NCBI RefSeq assembly: GCF_946190065.1
Contig: NZ_CAMHZD010000005.1
Coordinates: forward strand, 55,518-119,517
DNA from: Streptococcus mitis
GTDB taxonomy: Bacteria; Bacillota; Bacilli; Lactobacillales; Streptococcaceae
Direction: 5' to 3'
DNA: 64,000 nucleotides
A model generated the notes under the pieces. It was not told the origin of the DNA and made no database searches. It worked only from the letters and a program-made list of their open reading frames with translations. Of this stretch, positions 1 through 7,823 are shown one piece after another. How positions within the stretch are numbered: the stretch's first letter is position 1; each line of letters opens with the position of its first letter. The position numbers and the translations under genes are program-made.

Positions 1-260
1 ACCATGTTGATTTCATCACTTGACACAGGACGTTTCTGGGCTGAGCGGATAATTCCATTAAAGATTTTATCTCTGGAGAATTGTTCCCGTGTGCCATCTT
101 TTTTAACAACCACTAAGGTTCTTTCTTCTACCCGTTCGTAGGTTGTAAAACGGTGCTGGCATTCATCGCACTCACGTCTTCTACGAATGGTGTTCCCTTC
201 TTCTGCTTGGCGACTATCGATAACACTTGACTTGGTAGCCCCACATTTTGGACAACGCAT
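1..260 (-). CDS. nrdR: Transcriptional repressor NrdR, N-terminal part, cut by window edge
   Basis: NrdR represses ribonucleotide reductase genes by binding NrdR boxes in response to ATP/dATP. The visible 86 residues start MRCPKCG and carry the two CxxC pairs of the N-terminal zinc ribbon (CPKC and CDEC), followed by the start of the ATP-cone ([11 protein letters not shown]). The start codon at 258-260 follows a good AAGGAGG ribosome site. The C-terminal part lies outside the window. Identity is secure from the zinc ribbon plus ATP-cone order. Confidence 0.95.
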
Positions 261-333
261 CCTTTCCCTCCTTATCGTTTTCTTTTCATTATACCATTTT
301 TTAAGAGATTCCCAAAACAATTCTTATTTTTGC

Positions 334-362
334 TTGACAAGTTTTTTGTTTTGTTGTATCAT
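334..362 (+). promoter_or_regulatory. Sigma-A promoter of the GntR-ABC operon
   Basis: TTGACA at 334-339 and TATCAT at 357-362 are separated by 17 bases. The start codon of the GntR regulator is 38 bases downstream. No inverted repeat typical of a YtrA operator was resolved with certainty here. Confidence 0.7.
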
Positions 363-399
363 TTAATTAAGACAAAAGGATAAAAGAAAGGAGACCAAG

Positions 400-765
400 A
401 TGTCCTGGACATTTGACAACAAAAAACCCATCTATTTACAGATTATGGAGAAAATCAAGCTTCAGATTGTTTCCCATACACTGGAACCCAATCAACAACT
501 TCCAACCGTGAGAGAGCTAGCTAGCGAGGCCGGTGTCAATCCAAACACCATCCAAAGAGCCTTGTCAGACCTTGAACGAGAAGGATTTGTCTACAGTAAG
601 CGAACAACTGGACGATTTGTGACTGAGGATAAGGAGCTAATCGCCCAATCGCGCAAACAATTATCAGAAGAAGAATTGGAACACTTCGTTTCCTCCATGA
701 CCCATTTTGGCTATGAAAAAGAAGAACTACCAGGCGTAGTCGGCGATTATATTAAAGGAGTTTAA
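400..765 (+). CDS. GntR-family (YtrA-type) transcriptional regulator
   Basis: A 121-residue regulator with the N-terminal winged helix of the GntR family (PIYLQIMEKIK, then TVRELASEAGVNPNTIQRALSDLEREG at about residues 34-62). Only a short C-terminal tail follows, which is the YtrA subfamily form without a ligand-binding domain. An AAGGAG site precedes the ATG. It is the first gene of an operon with an ABC ATPase starting 4 bases after its stop and a permease, the ytrAB-like layout in which the regulator represses its own transporter. The inducing signal is unknown; cell-envelope stress is usual for relatives. Confidence 0.9.
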   Translation: MSWTFDNKKPIYLQIMEKIKLQIVSHTLEPNQQLPTVRELASEAGVNPNTIQRALSDLEREGFVYSKRTTGRFVTEDKELIAQSRKQLSEEELEHFVSSMTHFGYEKEELPGVVGDYIKGV

Positions 766-769
766 GCCT

Positions 770-1465
770 ATGTCATTACTAGCATTTGAAAATGTATCCA
801 AATCTTATGGAGCAACCCCAGCCCTTGAAAATGTTTCTCTTGACATCCCAGCTGGAAAAATTGTTGGTCTCCTTGGACCAAACGGCTCAGGGAAAACAAC
901 CCTGATTAAACTAATCAATGGCCTCTTGCAACCTGATCAAGGACGCGTCCTTATCAACGACATGGACCCAAGCCCAGCAACCAAGGCTATCGTAGCTTAT
1001 TTGCCGGATACGACCTATCTCAATGAACAAATGAAGGTCAAGGAAGCCCTAACCTACTTCAAGACCTTCTATAAAGATTTCAATCTGGAACGCGCCCACC
1101 ATCTACTTGCAGACCTTGGCATTGATGAAAATAGTCGTCTCAAGAAATTATCAAAAGGAAACAAGGAAAAGGTACAACTGATTTTGGTTATGAGCCGTGA
1201 TGCTCGTCTCTATGTTCTGGACGAACCCATTGGTGGAGTGGACCCAGCAGCCCGTGAGTACATCCTCAATACCATTATCAACAACTACTCCCCAACTTCT
1301 ACCGTTTTGATTTCTACCCACTTGATTTCTGATATCGAGCCAATCTTGGATGAAATTGTCTTCCTTAAAGATGGAAAAGTCGTCCGTCAAGGTAATGTAG
1401 ATGATATTCGCTATGAGTCAGGTGAATCCATTGACCAACTCTTCCGTCAGGAATTTAAGGCCTAA
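770..1465 (+). CDS. ABC transporter ATP-binding protein (YtrB/BcrA-like)
   Basis: A 231-residue nucleotide-binding subunit. Walker A is GPNGSGKTT (about residue 37), the signature is the diverged LSKGNKEK, Walker B is LYVLDEPIGGVDP and the H-loop is STHL. The LSKGN signature is common in BcrA/YtrB-type exporters. It should pair with the membrane protein encoded 15 bases downstream. Substrate cannot be read from the sequence; the operon type suggests antibiotic or envelope-stress export. Confidence 0.9.
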   Translation: MSLLAFENVSKSYGATPALENVSLDIPAGKIVGLLGPNGSGKTTLIKLINGLLQPDQGRVLINDMDPSPATKAIVAYLPDTTYLNEQMKVKEALTYFKTFYKDFNLERAHHLLADLGIDENSRLKKLSKGNKEKVQLILVMSRDARLYVLDEPIGGVDPAAREYILNTIINNYSPTSTVLISTHLISDIEPILDEIVFLKDGKVVRQGNVDDIRYESGESIDQLFRQEFKA

Positions 1466-1480
1466 GCAAAGGAGATTATT

Positions 1481-2248
1481 ATGTTTTGGAATTTAGTTCG
1501 TTATGAATTTAAAAATGTTAACAAGTGGTATTTAGCCCTCTACGCTGCCGTGCTAGTTCTTTCCGTTCTCATAGGAATGCAAGTACACTACTATAATTAT
1601 GTATCTTTCAAAGATAGCCAACCTGTCTTACTTTTCTTTCTGGCTCTCGTCTTTGGTGGATTGATGATTACACTTGGGATTTCAACCATTTTCTTGATTA
1701 TTAAACGATTCAAAGGTAGTGTCTATGACCGACAAGGCTATCTGACCTTGACCTTGCCAGTTTCTGAACACCATATCATCACAGCCAAATTAGTTGGAGC
1801 CTTCATTTGGTCTATCCTTAGCTCCACTGTACTAGCTCTAAGCGCTTTTATTATTGTTACCATAACGGTTCCAGAATGGATATCAAATTCTGAGTTGATT
1901 CCACTTGTAGGAACATTCCTTCCTCAACTCTCTCTTATGGGGGTATCCTTCCTACTAAATACCATCTCAGGAATCCTCTGCATCTACTTGGCTATTTCCA
2001 TCGGACAACTGTTCAATGAATACCGTACCGCACTAGCCATTGTAGCTTATATCGGTATCCAAATCGTCATTGGATTTGTAGAAGTCTTCTTCAATACCAG
2101 TGCGAACTTCTATGTCAATTCACTTGCAGGATTTAATGATAATTTCTATATGGGAGCAAGTACGGGTATTATTGAAGAGCTCATATTCATAGCTATATTT
2201 TACCTCGGAACCTACTATATCTTGAAAAACAAGGTTAATTTGCAATAA
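1481..2248 (+). CDS. ABC transporter permease subunit
   Basis: A 255-residue integral membrane protein with about six hydrophobic segments, starting MFWNLVRYEFKN, the form of ABC-2 type permeases whose N-terminus lies on the cytoplasmic face. A GGAG site precedes the start. It is the third gene of the GntR-ATPase-permease operon and ends just before an intrinsic terminator. Substrate unknown. Confidence 0.85.
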   Translation: MFWNLVRYEFKNVNKWYLALYAAVLVLSVLIGMQVHYYNYVSFKDSQPVLLFFLALVFGGLMITLGISTIFLIIKRFKGSVYDRQGYLTLTLPVSEHHIITAKLVGAFIWSILSSTVLALSAFIIVTITVPEWISNSELIPLVGTFLPQLSLMGVSFLLNTISGILCIYLAISIGQLFNEYRTALAIVAYIGIQIVIGFVEVFFNTSANFYVNSLAGFNDNFYMGASTGIIEELIFIAIFYLGTYYILKNKVNLQ

Positions 2249-2255
2249 TATTAGA

Positions 2256-2287
2256 GTCTAGCGACAATAACTCGCTAGGCTTTTTTC
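2256..2287 (+). terminator. Intrinsic terminator after the GntR-ABC operon
   Basis: The stem GTCTAGCG / CGCTAGGC (2256-2263 with 2273-2280) is followed by TTTTTT. Confidence 0.85.
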
Positions 2288-2386
2288 GTTCTCAGGACTT
2301 ACATTTTTATATGAAGTATTTAATAAAAAGGAGTATAATGACTTTAAAACTAATTACATGTATATCTATAAGGAGGTCAATTCTTT

Positions 2387-3934
2387 ATGCTGAGAAGATT
2401 TGTTACCAAGAAGCACCTCGTACTTTACTTCTTTTCTATTGCCATTACTTGGCTGGAAGCGATTATCACACCAGCCCTTGTTCAAAATATTGTTGCTAGT
2501 TTTACCAATCAAGAGCTAGGCATTCTTTGGAAAGTATTGATTCTAGGAATCCTTGGTAATCTCATCCTCTTACTAGGTTTGGCTGGGAAACGCTATTACT
2601 ACGCCCGTTTGATTACTGACTTCAAATATGGAATCAAGAGTGCTATTTTCAAGCGATTTTTAAACAGTTATGAGATTGATGAAAAGGATATTTTGTCTGA
2701 CCTAGAAAACGACGTCAAGCAACTAGAAGAAAGCTATATTGAGCCAACGGTCATCATCATTTCTTCTCTTGGCTTCACAACTGTGTCCATTCTCTATGCC
2801 CTATGGACCAATTTTTACTTGGGTTTGATTTTCATCCTCTTCTACTCCTTTCCTGTACTCTGCAGTGCTATTGGATCCAAGCGTTTGGATTCACTTTCTG
2901 AAAAGCGGTCCACTGTTAACCAGAGCTACTTAGCAAGCTTGACAAATTTTATTGGTGGTAGCCAACAAATTCGCCATTATCAGGGGCAAGACTACTTTTT
3001 TTCTCGTTATCAAAAGCAATTACAAACCAGTCTAGATGCCGAAATCAACTATGAAAAACAACGAACTTTAAACAGTCTCTTTATCAATAGCATCGATGCC
3101 TTTTGTTCTGTCACACCAATCGTCATCGGTGGCTTTATGACCTACTATAATTATTTAGACGCGGCGAGTTTTGTGGCCATCTATCTAGTTTCCCATAATA
3201 TCGGCTATCAATTCCAAGAGTTGGCTTATTTTACCAACACCCGAAAAGCGACTCGAACTCTTCTCAACAAATACCAAAAACTTTTGGGTCAGTCTGACTC
3301 CATCTCGCCTAGAAGCATAGAAAACATTTTCCCTATCCAGCTTAACAGCATCTCCCTAGAAAAAGATGGGAATATCCTCCTGTCTCCGATTTCCATACAC
3401 ATCAAGCAAGGAGAAAAAATCGCCATTATCGGGGAAAGTGGCTCTGGAAAGACAACCCTGCTCAATATCATTCATGGAGAAGAGACACCGACAAGTGGAC
3501 AGATTAGCTTTGCTGGTCAGAACCTGTCACGTCAAGAAATCACAAGTATTAGTTCCTATATTCTCCAAGATAGCCATTACTTTGACACGCTATCTCTGGA
3601 AGACAATATCCTTCTGGGACTGGATAAAAAGGAGGAACGTTTAACTTACATCCTCAAAAAAACGGGATTAGATCATTTGAAAAATAGAACGCTCAGCAAT
3701 GATAGTCTGTCTGGTGGCGAGAAACAACGCCTAGAAATCGCTCGCTCTCTCTACCATAATAGCCAACTCATCCTAGCAGACGAGATTAAGGCCAATCTTG
3801 ACTCGGAAAATAGCAGAAAGATCAGTGACTTGCTCTTCTCCCTACCTCAGACAGTCATTGAAGTCATTCACCACTACACGGAAGAAGACTTAAAACACTA
3901 TGACCAAGTCATTCATTTAAGCAAAGAAAAGTAA
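2387..3934 (+). CDS. ABC exporter, fused membrane and ATP-binding domains
   Basis: A 515-residue half-transporter: six-helix membrane domain (about residues 10-290) followed by a nucleotide-binding domain with Walker A GESGSGKTT, signature LSGGEKQR and Walker B LILADE. The region after Walker B reads IKANLD where most homologues have PTANLD or PTSALD. An AGGAGG site lies upstream of the ATG. It stands alone between two terminators and probably works as a homodimer. Substrate unknown; peptide or lipid export is typical of the fold. Confidence 0.88.
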   Translation: MLRRFVTKKHLVLYFFSIAITWLEAIITPALVQNIVASFTNQELGILWKVLILGILGNLILLLGLAGKRYYYARLITDFKYGIKSAIFKRFLNSYEIDEKDILSDLENDVKQLEESYIEPTVIIISSLGFTTVSILYALWTNFYLGLIFILFYSFPVLCSAIGSKRLDSLSEKRSTVNQSYLASLTNFIGGSQQIRHYQGQDYFFSRYQKQLQTSLDAEINYEKQRTLNSLFINSIDAFCSVTPIVIGGFMTYYNYLDAASFVAIYLVSHNIGYQFQELAYFTNTRKATRTLLNKYQKLLGQSDSISPRSIENIFPIQLNSISLEKDGNILLSPISIHIKQGEKIAIIGESGSGKTTLLNIIHGEETPTSGQISFAGQNLSRQEITSISSYILQDSHYFDTLSLEDNILLGLDKKEERLTYILKKTGLDHLKNRTLSNDSLSGGEKQRLEIARSLYHNSQLILADEIKANLDSENSRKISDLLFSLPQTVIEVIHHYTEEDLKHYDQVIHLSKEK

Positions 3935-3955
3935 TAGTCTATAACATACGATTTT

Positions 3956-3988
3956 AAAAAGCAAGGAACCCGAATTCCTTGCTTTTTA
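3956..3988 (+). terminator. Intrinsic terminator after the ABC exporter
   Basis: AAAAGCAAGGAA pairs with TTCCTTGCTTTT around a six-base loop. A-rich and T-rich flanks allow bidirectional use with lrgB. Confidence 0.85.
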
Positions 3989-4148
3989 TACTCAATGAAA
4001 ATCAAAGAACAAACTAGGAAACTAGCCGCAGGTTGCTCAAAACACTGTTTTGAGGTTGTGGATAGAACTGACGAAGTCAGCTCAAAATACTGTTTTGAGG
4101 TTGCAGATGGAAGTTGACGCGGTTTGAAGAGATTTTCGAAGAGTATTA
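3988..4148. repeat. BOX element 1
   Basis: Begins ATACTCAATGAAAATCAAAG and ends GATTTTCGAAGAGTATTA, the characteristic ends of streptococcal BOX elements. Two boxB-like units with the palindromic core CAAAAcACTGTTTTG lie inside (about 4036-4060 and 4081-4105). It abuts the terminator on the left. On the right its last three bases form the stop codon of lrgB. Confidence 0.9.
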
Positions 4149-4841
4149 ACTCAATATCAAACTGGCTACAATAGGACTGACAAAGACATAGAGAATACCT
4201 GTGACACCGATAGCCAAACCACCCATAGCTCCTGCTACAGAGCCGTATCGAAAGGCTGTGCCTGTTCCGACTGCATGGCCTGTTCCTCCAAGGGAAAGAC
4301 CAACAGCTACTGGATCGTCAATTTTCAACCACTTCAAAAGGGTTGGTCCGATGACACTGGTTAAAATCCCAGTTGCCACTACAACCACCAAGGTCACAGT
4401 CGTCAAACCTTGCAATTTTTCTGTAATTCCTACTGCCATGGCGGTTGTCACTGACTTAGGAAAGAGAGAAATGGCTAAGAAAAAGTCCATGCCAAAAATC
4501 TTAGCCACAAGGGCTGTGAAAGAGGTATTGACAACTACGGCTAACAGACTTCCAAAAAGAATACTCCGAGCATGGTGCTTCATCAAGTGAAAACTCTTAT
4601 AAAGCGGAATCCCTAGAGCCACGGTCGATGGGACAATCAAGTTGTTCAGATAAACCCCACCTTGGTAGTAATCTTGGTAAGAAATCCCCGTCACTTTTAG
4701 AAAGATGATAATGAAAACAGCTGACAAAAGCAAGGGCGTTGTCAATGGATGGGGAAAACGTCTGTAAATCAGCATTCCCATTAGATAAGCTAGGATAGAC
4801 AGGGCAAGCCCAAACAGGGGATTGGAAACAAATTCACTCAT
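4146..4841 (-). CDS. lrgB: LrgB-family membrane protein
   Basis: A 231-residue protein with many hydrophobic helices and the LrgB/CidB family pattern (VALGIPLYKSFHLMK, PKSVTTAMA, GGTGHAVGTGTAF). LrgB works with holin-like LrgA in control of autolysis and, in some streptococci, pyruvate uptake. Its start overlaps the lrgA stop by 4 bases, so translation is probably coupled. The TAA stop lies within the end of BOX element 1. Confidence 0.93.
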   Translation of the reverse strand: MSEFVSNPLFGLALSILAYLMGMLIYRRFPHPLTTPLLLSAVFIIIFLKVTGISYQDYYQGGVYLNNLIVPSTVALGIPLYKSFHLMKHHARSILFGSLLAVVVNTSFTALVAKIFGMDFFLAISLFPKSVTTAMAVGITEKLQGLTTVTLVVVVATGILTSVIGPTLLKWLKIDDPVAVGLSLGGTGHAVGTGTAFRYGSVAGAMGGLAIGVTGILYVFVSPIVASLILS

Positions 4842-5212
4842 TTGGCATCTCCTTTCTCATAATCTCCCTCAAACCGTCTCTTGATAAACTGAACTACCAA
4901 GGCTATGAGGATAATATTGATGACTGCTGCAAAAAAGATAATCAAAACAATGGGCAAAAGATAGGGAGCAATCACATCAAACTTCTCCATGATTCCCACT
5001 GCTGGCGGCAAAAAGAGAATGGTCATATTGGCCAGCAAGAAATTCCCCACCATGTTGACATGCCTGGTTCTCAACCACTTGAATTGTAGGGCTAGAAAGA
5101 GAATAATCAAACCGATAATGCTGCCTGGGATAGGCAGATGAAAGAAACTAGAGATCCCCTCTCCGATTAGAGAAATCACAAAGAGAATCATTAATTGAAC
5201 ATATAATTTCAT
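4838..5212 (-). CDS. lrgA: LrgA-family holin-like protein
   Basis: A 124-residue protein with four predicted membrane segments and the family pattern LPIPGSIIGLIILF, followed by LANMTILFLPPAVGIM. The start at 5212 is chosen because GGAG lies 6 bases upstream. An in-frame ATG at 5242 would add ten residues but has no ribosome site. It is the first gene of lrgAB. The usual LytSR two-component regulator is not in the window. Confidence 0.92.
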   Translation of the reverse strand: MKLYVQLMILFVISLIGEGISSFFHLPIPGSIIGLIILFLALQFKWLRTRHVNMVGNFLLANMTILFLPPAVGIMEKFDVIAPYLLPIVLIIFFAAVINIILIALVVQFIKRRFEGDYEKGDAK

Positions 5213-5376
5213 CCTAAACTCCACGAAATAGACTTCTTGCATACCAGTTTACTCTTTTTTCAGAAAATTTCAAGGAAATACGCAAAAGTTAATAAAAATA
5301 GGGAGAAAAGGGAATACAGACAATTAAAAACTTGTGAAAACAGGCATGATTTAGGATAAAAGATTCAGTGTCTTTC

Positions 5377-5405
5377 TTGCCAGCTTTCTTGAAAAGTAGT
5401 ATAAT
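5377..5405 (+). promoter_or_regulatory. Promoter of the MarR gene
   Basis: TTGCCA (5377-5382), a 17-base spacer and a perfect TATAAT (5400-5405). The putative operator begins one base after the -10 box. Confidence 0.8.
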
Positions 5406-5406
5406 T

Positions 5407-5420
5407 ATTGCATGCGCAAT
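5407..5420. promoter_or_regulatory. Candidate MarR operator 1
   Basis: ATTGC-ATGC-GCAAT is an inverted repeat directly downstream of the -10 box of the MarR gene, a position expected to block transcription. Near-identical sequence recurs at 5892-5905, upstream of the next promoter. Confidence 0.65.
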
Positions 5421-5492
5421 CATCTTGTGATACAAAGACTGTCCGTGAATGGACTTTCTTCTATTTATAACTCTAAAAAGAAAGGAGATACT

Positions 5493-5873
5493 ATGGCCTA
5501 TTTGGAAAAATGGTTTGACTTCAATCGTCGTCAGAAAGAAATTGAAAGTCTCTTGGAAGAGACCATTGCCCAGCAGAGCGAGCAAAGGCTGACCTTGAAA
5601 GAGTTCTACCTCCTCTACTACCTGGACTTGGCTCAAGAAAAATCTCTACGCCAGATTGACCTGCCAGATAAACTTCATCTGAGCCCGAGCGCTGTTTCTC
5701 GAATGGTGGCTCGCTTGGAAGCTAAAAATTGCGGTCTGCTTAGTCGCATGTGTTGTGATCAAGATAGACGCTCTAGCTTTATCTGCCTGACAAGTGATGG
5801 GCAAAAAACACTAGCCACACTACAAAAGGCTGTCGAAGAAAGCTTGGAAACTGGTTTGGATTTCTTGATTTAA
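5493..5873 (+). CDS. MarR-family transcriptional regulator
   Basis: A 126-residue regulator with a winged-helix core: QIDLPDKLHLSPSAVSRMVARLEAK at about residues 53-77, then the wing DRRSSFICLTSDG. The start at 5493 is preceded by AAAGGAG; an upstream in-frame ATG would begin inside the operator and is rejected. Two conserved cysteines (LSRMCCDQDRR) sit just before the wing and might sense oxidants (inference). It probably controls its own promoter and that of the following gene, since both carry the same palindrome. Thioredoxin lies two genes downstream. Confidence 0.9.
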   Translation: MAYLEKWFDFNRRQKEIESLLEETIAQQSEQRLTLKEFYLLYYLDLAQEKSLRQIDLPDKLHLSPSAVSRMVARLEAKNCGLLSRMCCDQDRRSSFICLTSDGQKTLATLQKAVEESLETGLDFLI

Positions 5874-5891
5874 GATGATTTTTTAAAAAAA

Positions 5892-5905
5892 GTTGCGTGC
5901 GCAAT
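5892..5905. promoter_or_regulatory. Candidate MarR operator 2
   Basis: GTTGC-GTGC-GCAAT differs from operator 1 at only two of 14 positions. It lies 8 bases upstream of the -35 box of the next promoter. Confidence 0.6.
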
Positions 5906-5913
5906 CATTTTTC

Positions 5914-5942
5914 TTGACATTCTCTTTTACAAGGAGTAAAAT
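5914..5942 (+). promoter_or_regulatory. Promoter of the DUF4649-trx operon
   Basis: A consensus TTGACA (5914-5919), a 17-base spacer and TAAAAT (5937-5942). Confidence 0.85.
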
Positions 5943-5973
5943 AAAGTCATCATTAAACAAAGGAGCTTTTAAA

Positions 5974-6195
5974 ATGATTGAAATTACCTATCTAGATGCC
6001 AGCAAGAACGAAAGAACTGTAACGTTCGAATCTTATGAAGACTTTGATCGTTCACAACAAGCTTGTCTTATCGGCGTCGCAGACTACTACCCTGTTCAAA
6101 AATTGACTTACAACGGTCATGATTTGGACTACCATGGAACTTACGGAGATATCTTCTTCTATCTCAAGAAACAAGATTTAAGCCAATATAACTAA
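5974..6195 (+). CDS. Small conserved protein, DUF4649-like
   Basis: A 73-residue soluble protein (MIEITYLDASKNERTVTFES...) without membrane segments or cysteine motifs; one cysteine sits at about residue 30. The start at 5974 has AAAGGAG upstream. An earlier in-frame start would lie upstream of the promoter and is rejected. It lies 15 bases ahead of thioredoxin in the same transcript. I recognise it as a streptococcal family of unknown function, probably DUF4649. The operon suggests a redox-linked role, but this is inference. Confidence 0.8.
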   Translation: MIEITYLDASKNERTVTFESYEDFDRSQQACLIGVADYYPVQKLTYNGHDLDYHGTYGDIFFYLKKQDLSQYN

Positions 6196-6210
6196 AAAAG
6201 GAGAAATACA

Positions 6211-6525
6211 ATGGCAAAAGCAATTACAGATGCAACATTCGAACAAGAAACAAAAGACGGTTTGGTCTTGGTAGACTTCTGGGCAACTTGGTGTGGTCCA
6301 TGTCGTATGCAAGGTCCAATCTTGGATAAATTGTCTGAAGAACTTTCAGAAGATGTTTTGAAAATCGTTAAAATGGACGTTGATGAAAATCCAAACACAG
6401 CTCGTGCCTTTGGAATCATGTCCATCCCAACTCTTCTCTTCAAAAAAGACGGCCAAGTAGTCAAACAAGTTGCTGGTGTTCACACAGCAGAACAAATCAA
6501 GGCCATCGTTGCTGAATTGAGCTAA
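6211..6525 (+). CDS. trxA: Thioredoxin
   Basis: A 104-residue thioredoxin with the active site WCGPC (about residues 28-32), the cis-proline region IMSIPTL and the usual length. It reduces cytoplasmic protein disulfides using electrons from thioredoxin reductase. It is co-transcribed with the preceding small gene and followed at once by an intrinsic terminator. Confidence 0.96.
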   Translation: MAKAITDATFEQETKDGLVLVDFWATWCGPCRMQGPILDKLSEELSEDVLKIVKMDVDENPNTARAFGIMSIPTLLFKKDGQVVKQVAGVHTAEQIKAIVAELS

Positions 6526-6532
6526 TCATATT

Positions 6533-6564
6533 AGAGACCAAGTCCTTTCTTTGGTCTCTTTTTT
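6533..6564 (+). terminator. Intrinsic terminator after trxA
   Basis: AGAGACCAA pairs with TTGGTCTCT and is followed by a T-run. Confidence 0.9.
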
Positions 6565-6572
6565 CTTGCCCT

Positions 6573-6601
6573 TTGCCATTTTTCAAAAAATATGCTAGAC
6601 T
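6573..6601 (+). promoter_or_regulatory. Promoter of the queCDEF operon
   Basis: TTGCCA (6573-6578), a 17-base spacer and TAGACT (6596-6601) preceded by TGC, an extended -10. The transcript would start near 6608, just before the aptamer. Confidence 0.65.
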
Positions 6602-6616
6602 ATAGGTAGAATATTA

Positions 6617-6689
6617 CGATGTTTGGGACATGCCATCGCTAAAAAAAACCTTGACTTGGTATTTTTTAGCTCCCTCAAGGGAGCTTTTT
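6617..6689 (+). promoter_or_regulatory. Candidate preQ1 (class I-like) riboswitch with terminator
   Basis: Stem CGATG/CATCG (6617-6621 with 6634-6638) closes a 12-base loop containing GGG. An A-rich tail, CTAAAAAAAACC (6639-6650), follows; its CC could pair with the loop G's as the class I pseudoknot. A terminator stem AGCTCCC/GGGAGCT (6668-6674 with 6679-6685) plus T5 lies downstream. GCTAAAAAAAACC can instead pair with GGTATTTTTTAGC (6658-6670) and take three bases of the terminator arm. This fits ligand-dependent termination before queuosine precursor genes. The class assignment was made by eye. Confidence 0.6.
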
Positions 6690-6726
6690 GCGTGCTCTGA
6701 ACATTTCCCATTTTGGAAGGAGTACT

Positions 6727-7380
6727 ATGAAACGTCAATCTGCCTTGGTCGTCTTTAGTGGCGGTCAAGATTCTACAACCTGCCTCTTTTGGGCTAAAGA
6801 ACACTATGAAACGGTCGAAGCCGTCACCTTTGCCTACGGCCAACGCCATCATCTCGAAATTCAAGTCGCTAGAGAAATCGCCAAGGAACAGGGGATTCGT
6901 CATCATATCCTAGATATGTCTCTGCTGGGGCAAATCACTAAAAATGCCTTGACTTCTGATCTGGAGATTGAGCAAAAAGAGGGAGAGGTTCCCAATACCT
7001 TTGTTGACGGTCGCAACCACCTCTTTCTATCCTTTGCGGCAGTTCTTGCCAAACAACGGGGCATGAAAGATATCGTGACAGGTGTCTGCGAAACAGACTT
7101 CTCAGGCTACCCCGATTGTCGGGATGTCTTTGTCAAATCCCTCAATGTCACCCTCAATCTTGCCATGGATTACGACTTTGTTATCCAAACACCTCTCATG
7201 TGGCTAGACAAGGCTGAAACTTGGGAGTTAGCCGATCAACTCGGTGCCTTTGACTATGTTCGTGAAAAGACCTTAACCTGCTACAACGGGATTATTGGAA
7301 GTGGCTGTGGAGATTGCCCAGCCTGCCACCTACGTCAGCATGGTCTAGATGTTTATCTCTCACAGAAAGGAGAGGCCTAA
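6727..7380 (+). CDS. queC: 7-cyano-7-deazaguanine synthase
   Basis: A 217-residue enzyme that converts 7-carboxy-7-deazaguanine to preQ0 with ATP and ammonia. The PP-loop SGGQDSTTC lies at about residues 11-19. The zinc-binding cysteines are in the C-terminal [24 protein letters not shown] precedes the start at 6727; an in-frame ATG 13 codons upstream lies in the leader terminator region and is rejected. It is the first gene of queCDEF and overlaps queD by one base. Confidence 0.96.
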   Translation: MKRQSALVVFSGGQDSTTCLFWAKEHYETVEAVTFAYGQRHHLEIQVAREIAKEQGIRHHILDMSLLGQITKNALTSDLEIEQKEGEVPNTFVDGRNHLFLSFAAVLAKQRGMKDIVTGVCETDFSGYPDCRDVFVKSLNVTLNLAMDYDFVIQTPLMWLDKAETWELADQLGAFDYVREKTLTCYNGIIGSGCGDCPACHLRQHGLDVYLSQKGEA

Positions 7381-7823
7381 TGTTTTTTGCACCTAAAGAA
7401 ATCAAACAGGAAACTGGGGAGTCGCTTGTCTACAATCCTCACAGAACCTTGGTATCAAAAGAGTTTACTTTCGACGCTGCCCACCACCTCTTTCACTATG
7501 AGGGAAAATGCAAATCCCTGCACGGCCACACCTATCATTTGCAGATTGCTGTCAGTGGATTTTTAGATGAACGTGGCATGACCTACGATTTTGGAGACAT
7601 CAAAGCTATATACAAGAACTACTTAGAGCCCCACTTGGATCATCGCTATCTAAACGAAACTCTTCCCTATATGAACACGACTGCTGAAAATATGGTTTAC
7701 TGGATTTTCCAAACCATGAATCAAGAGTTGCCCGACGAACGCGGTCTTCGTTTGGAATACGTTCGCCTCTATGAAACTCCGACTTCCTTTGCGGAGTTTA
7801 GACGGGAGTGGTTAGATGACTAG
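7380..7823 (+). CDS. queD: 6-carboxy-5,6,7,8-tetrahydropterin synthase
   Basis: A 147-residue PTPS-family enzyme making 6-carboxytetrahydropterin from dihydroneopterin triphosphate. Zinc histidines sit in FDAAHHL and SLHGHTYHL, with the catalytic cysteine in GKCKSLHGH. The ATG shares its A with the queC stop codon (TAATG) and an AAAGGAG lies inside the queC end, so translation is coupled. A longer frame starting at 7314 is rejected. It overlaps queE by 8 bases. Confidence 0.95.
   Translation: MFFAPKEIKQETGESLVYNPHRTLVSKEFTFDAAHHLFHYEGKCKSLHGHTYHLQIAVSGFLDERGMTYDFGDIKAIYKNYLEPHLDHRYLNETLPYMNTTAENMVYWIFQTMNQELPDERGLRLEYVRLYETPTSFAEFRREWLDD

Noticed and set aside
2311-2499. A 62-codon frame overlapping the start of the ABC exporter
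   Set aside because: It overlaps the exporter in another frame, has no recognisable motif, and the AGGAGG site belongs to the exporter start at 2387.
3988-4148. RUP element instead of BOX
   Set aside because: The ACTCAATGAAAATCAAAG start, the boxB palindromes and the TTCGAAGAGTATTA end, together with the CGGCAAGGCGACG core seen in the copy at 42145, are BOX features.
6617-6689. preQ1 class II riboswitch before queC
   Set aside because: The extended class II architecture with its downstream pseudoknot over the ribosome site was not found; the short stem plus A-rich tail fits class I better.
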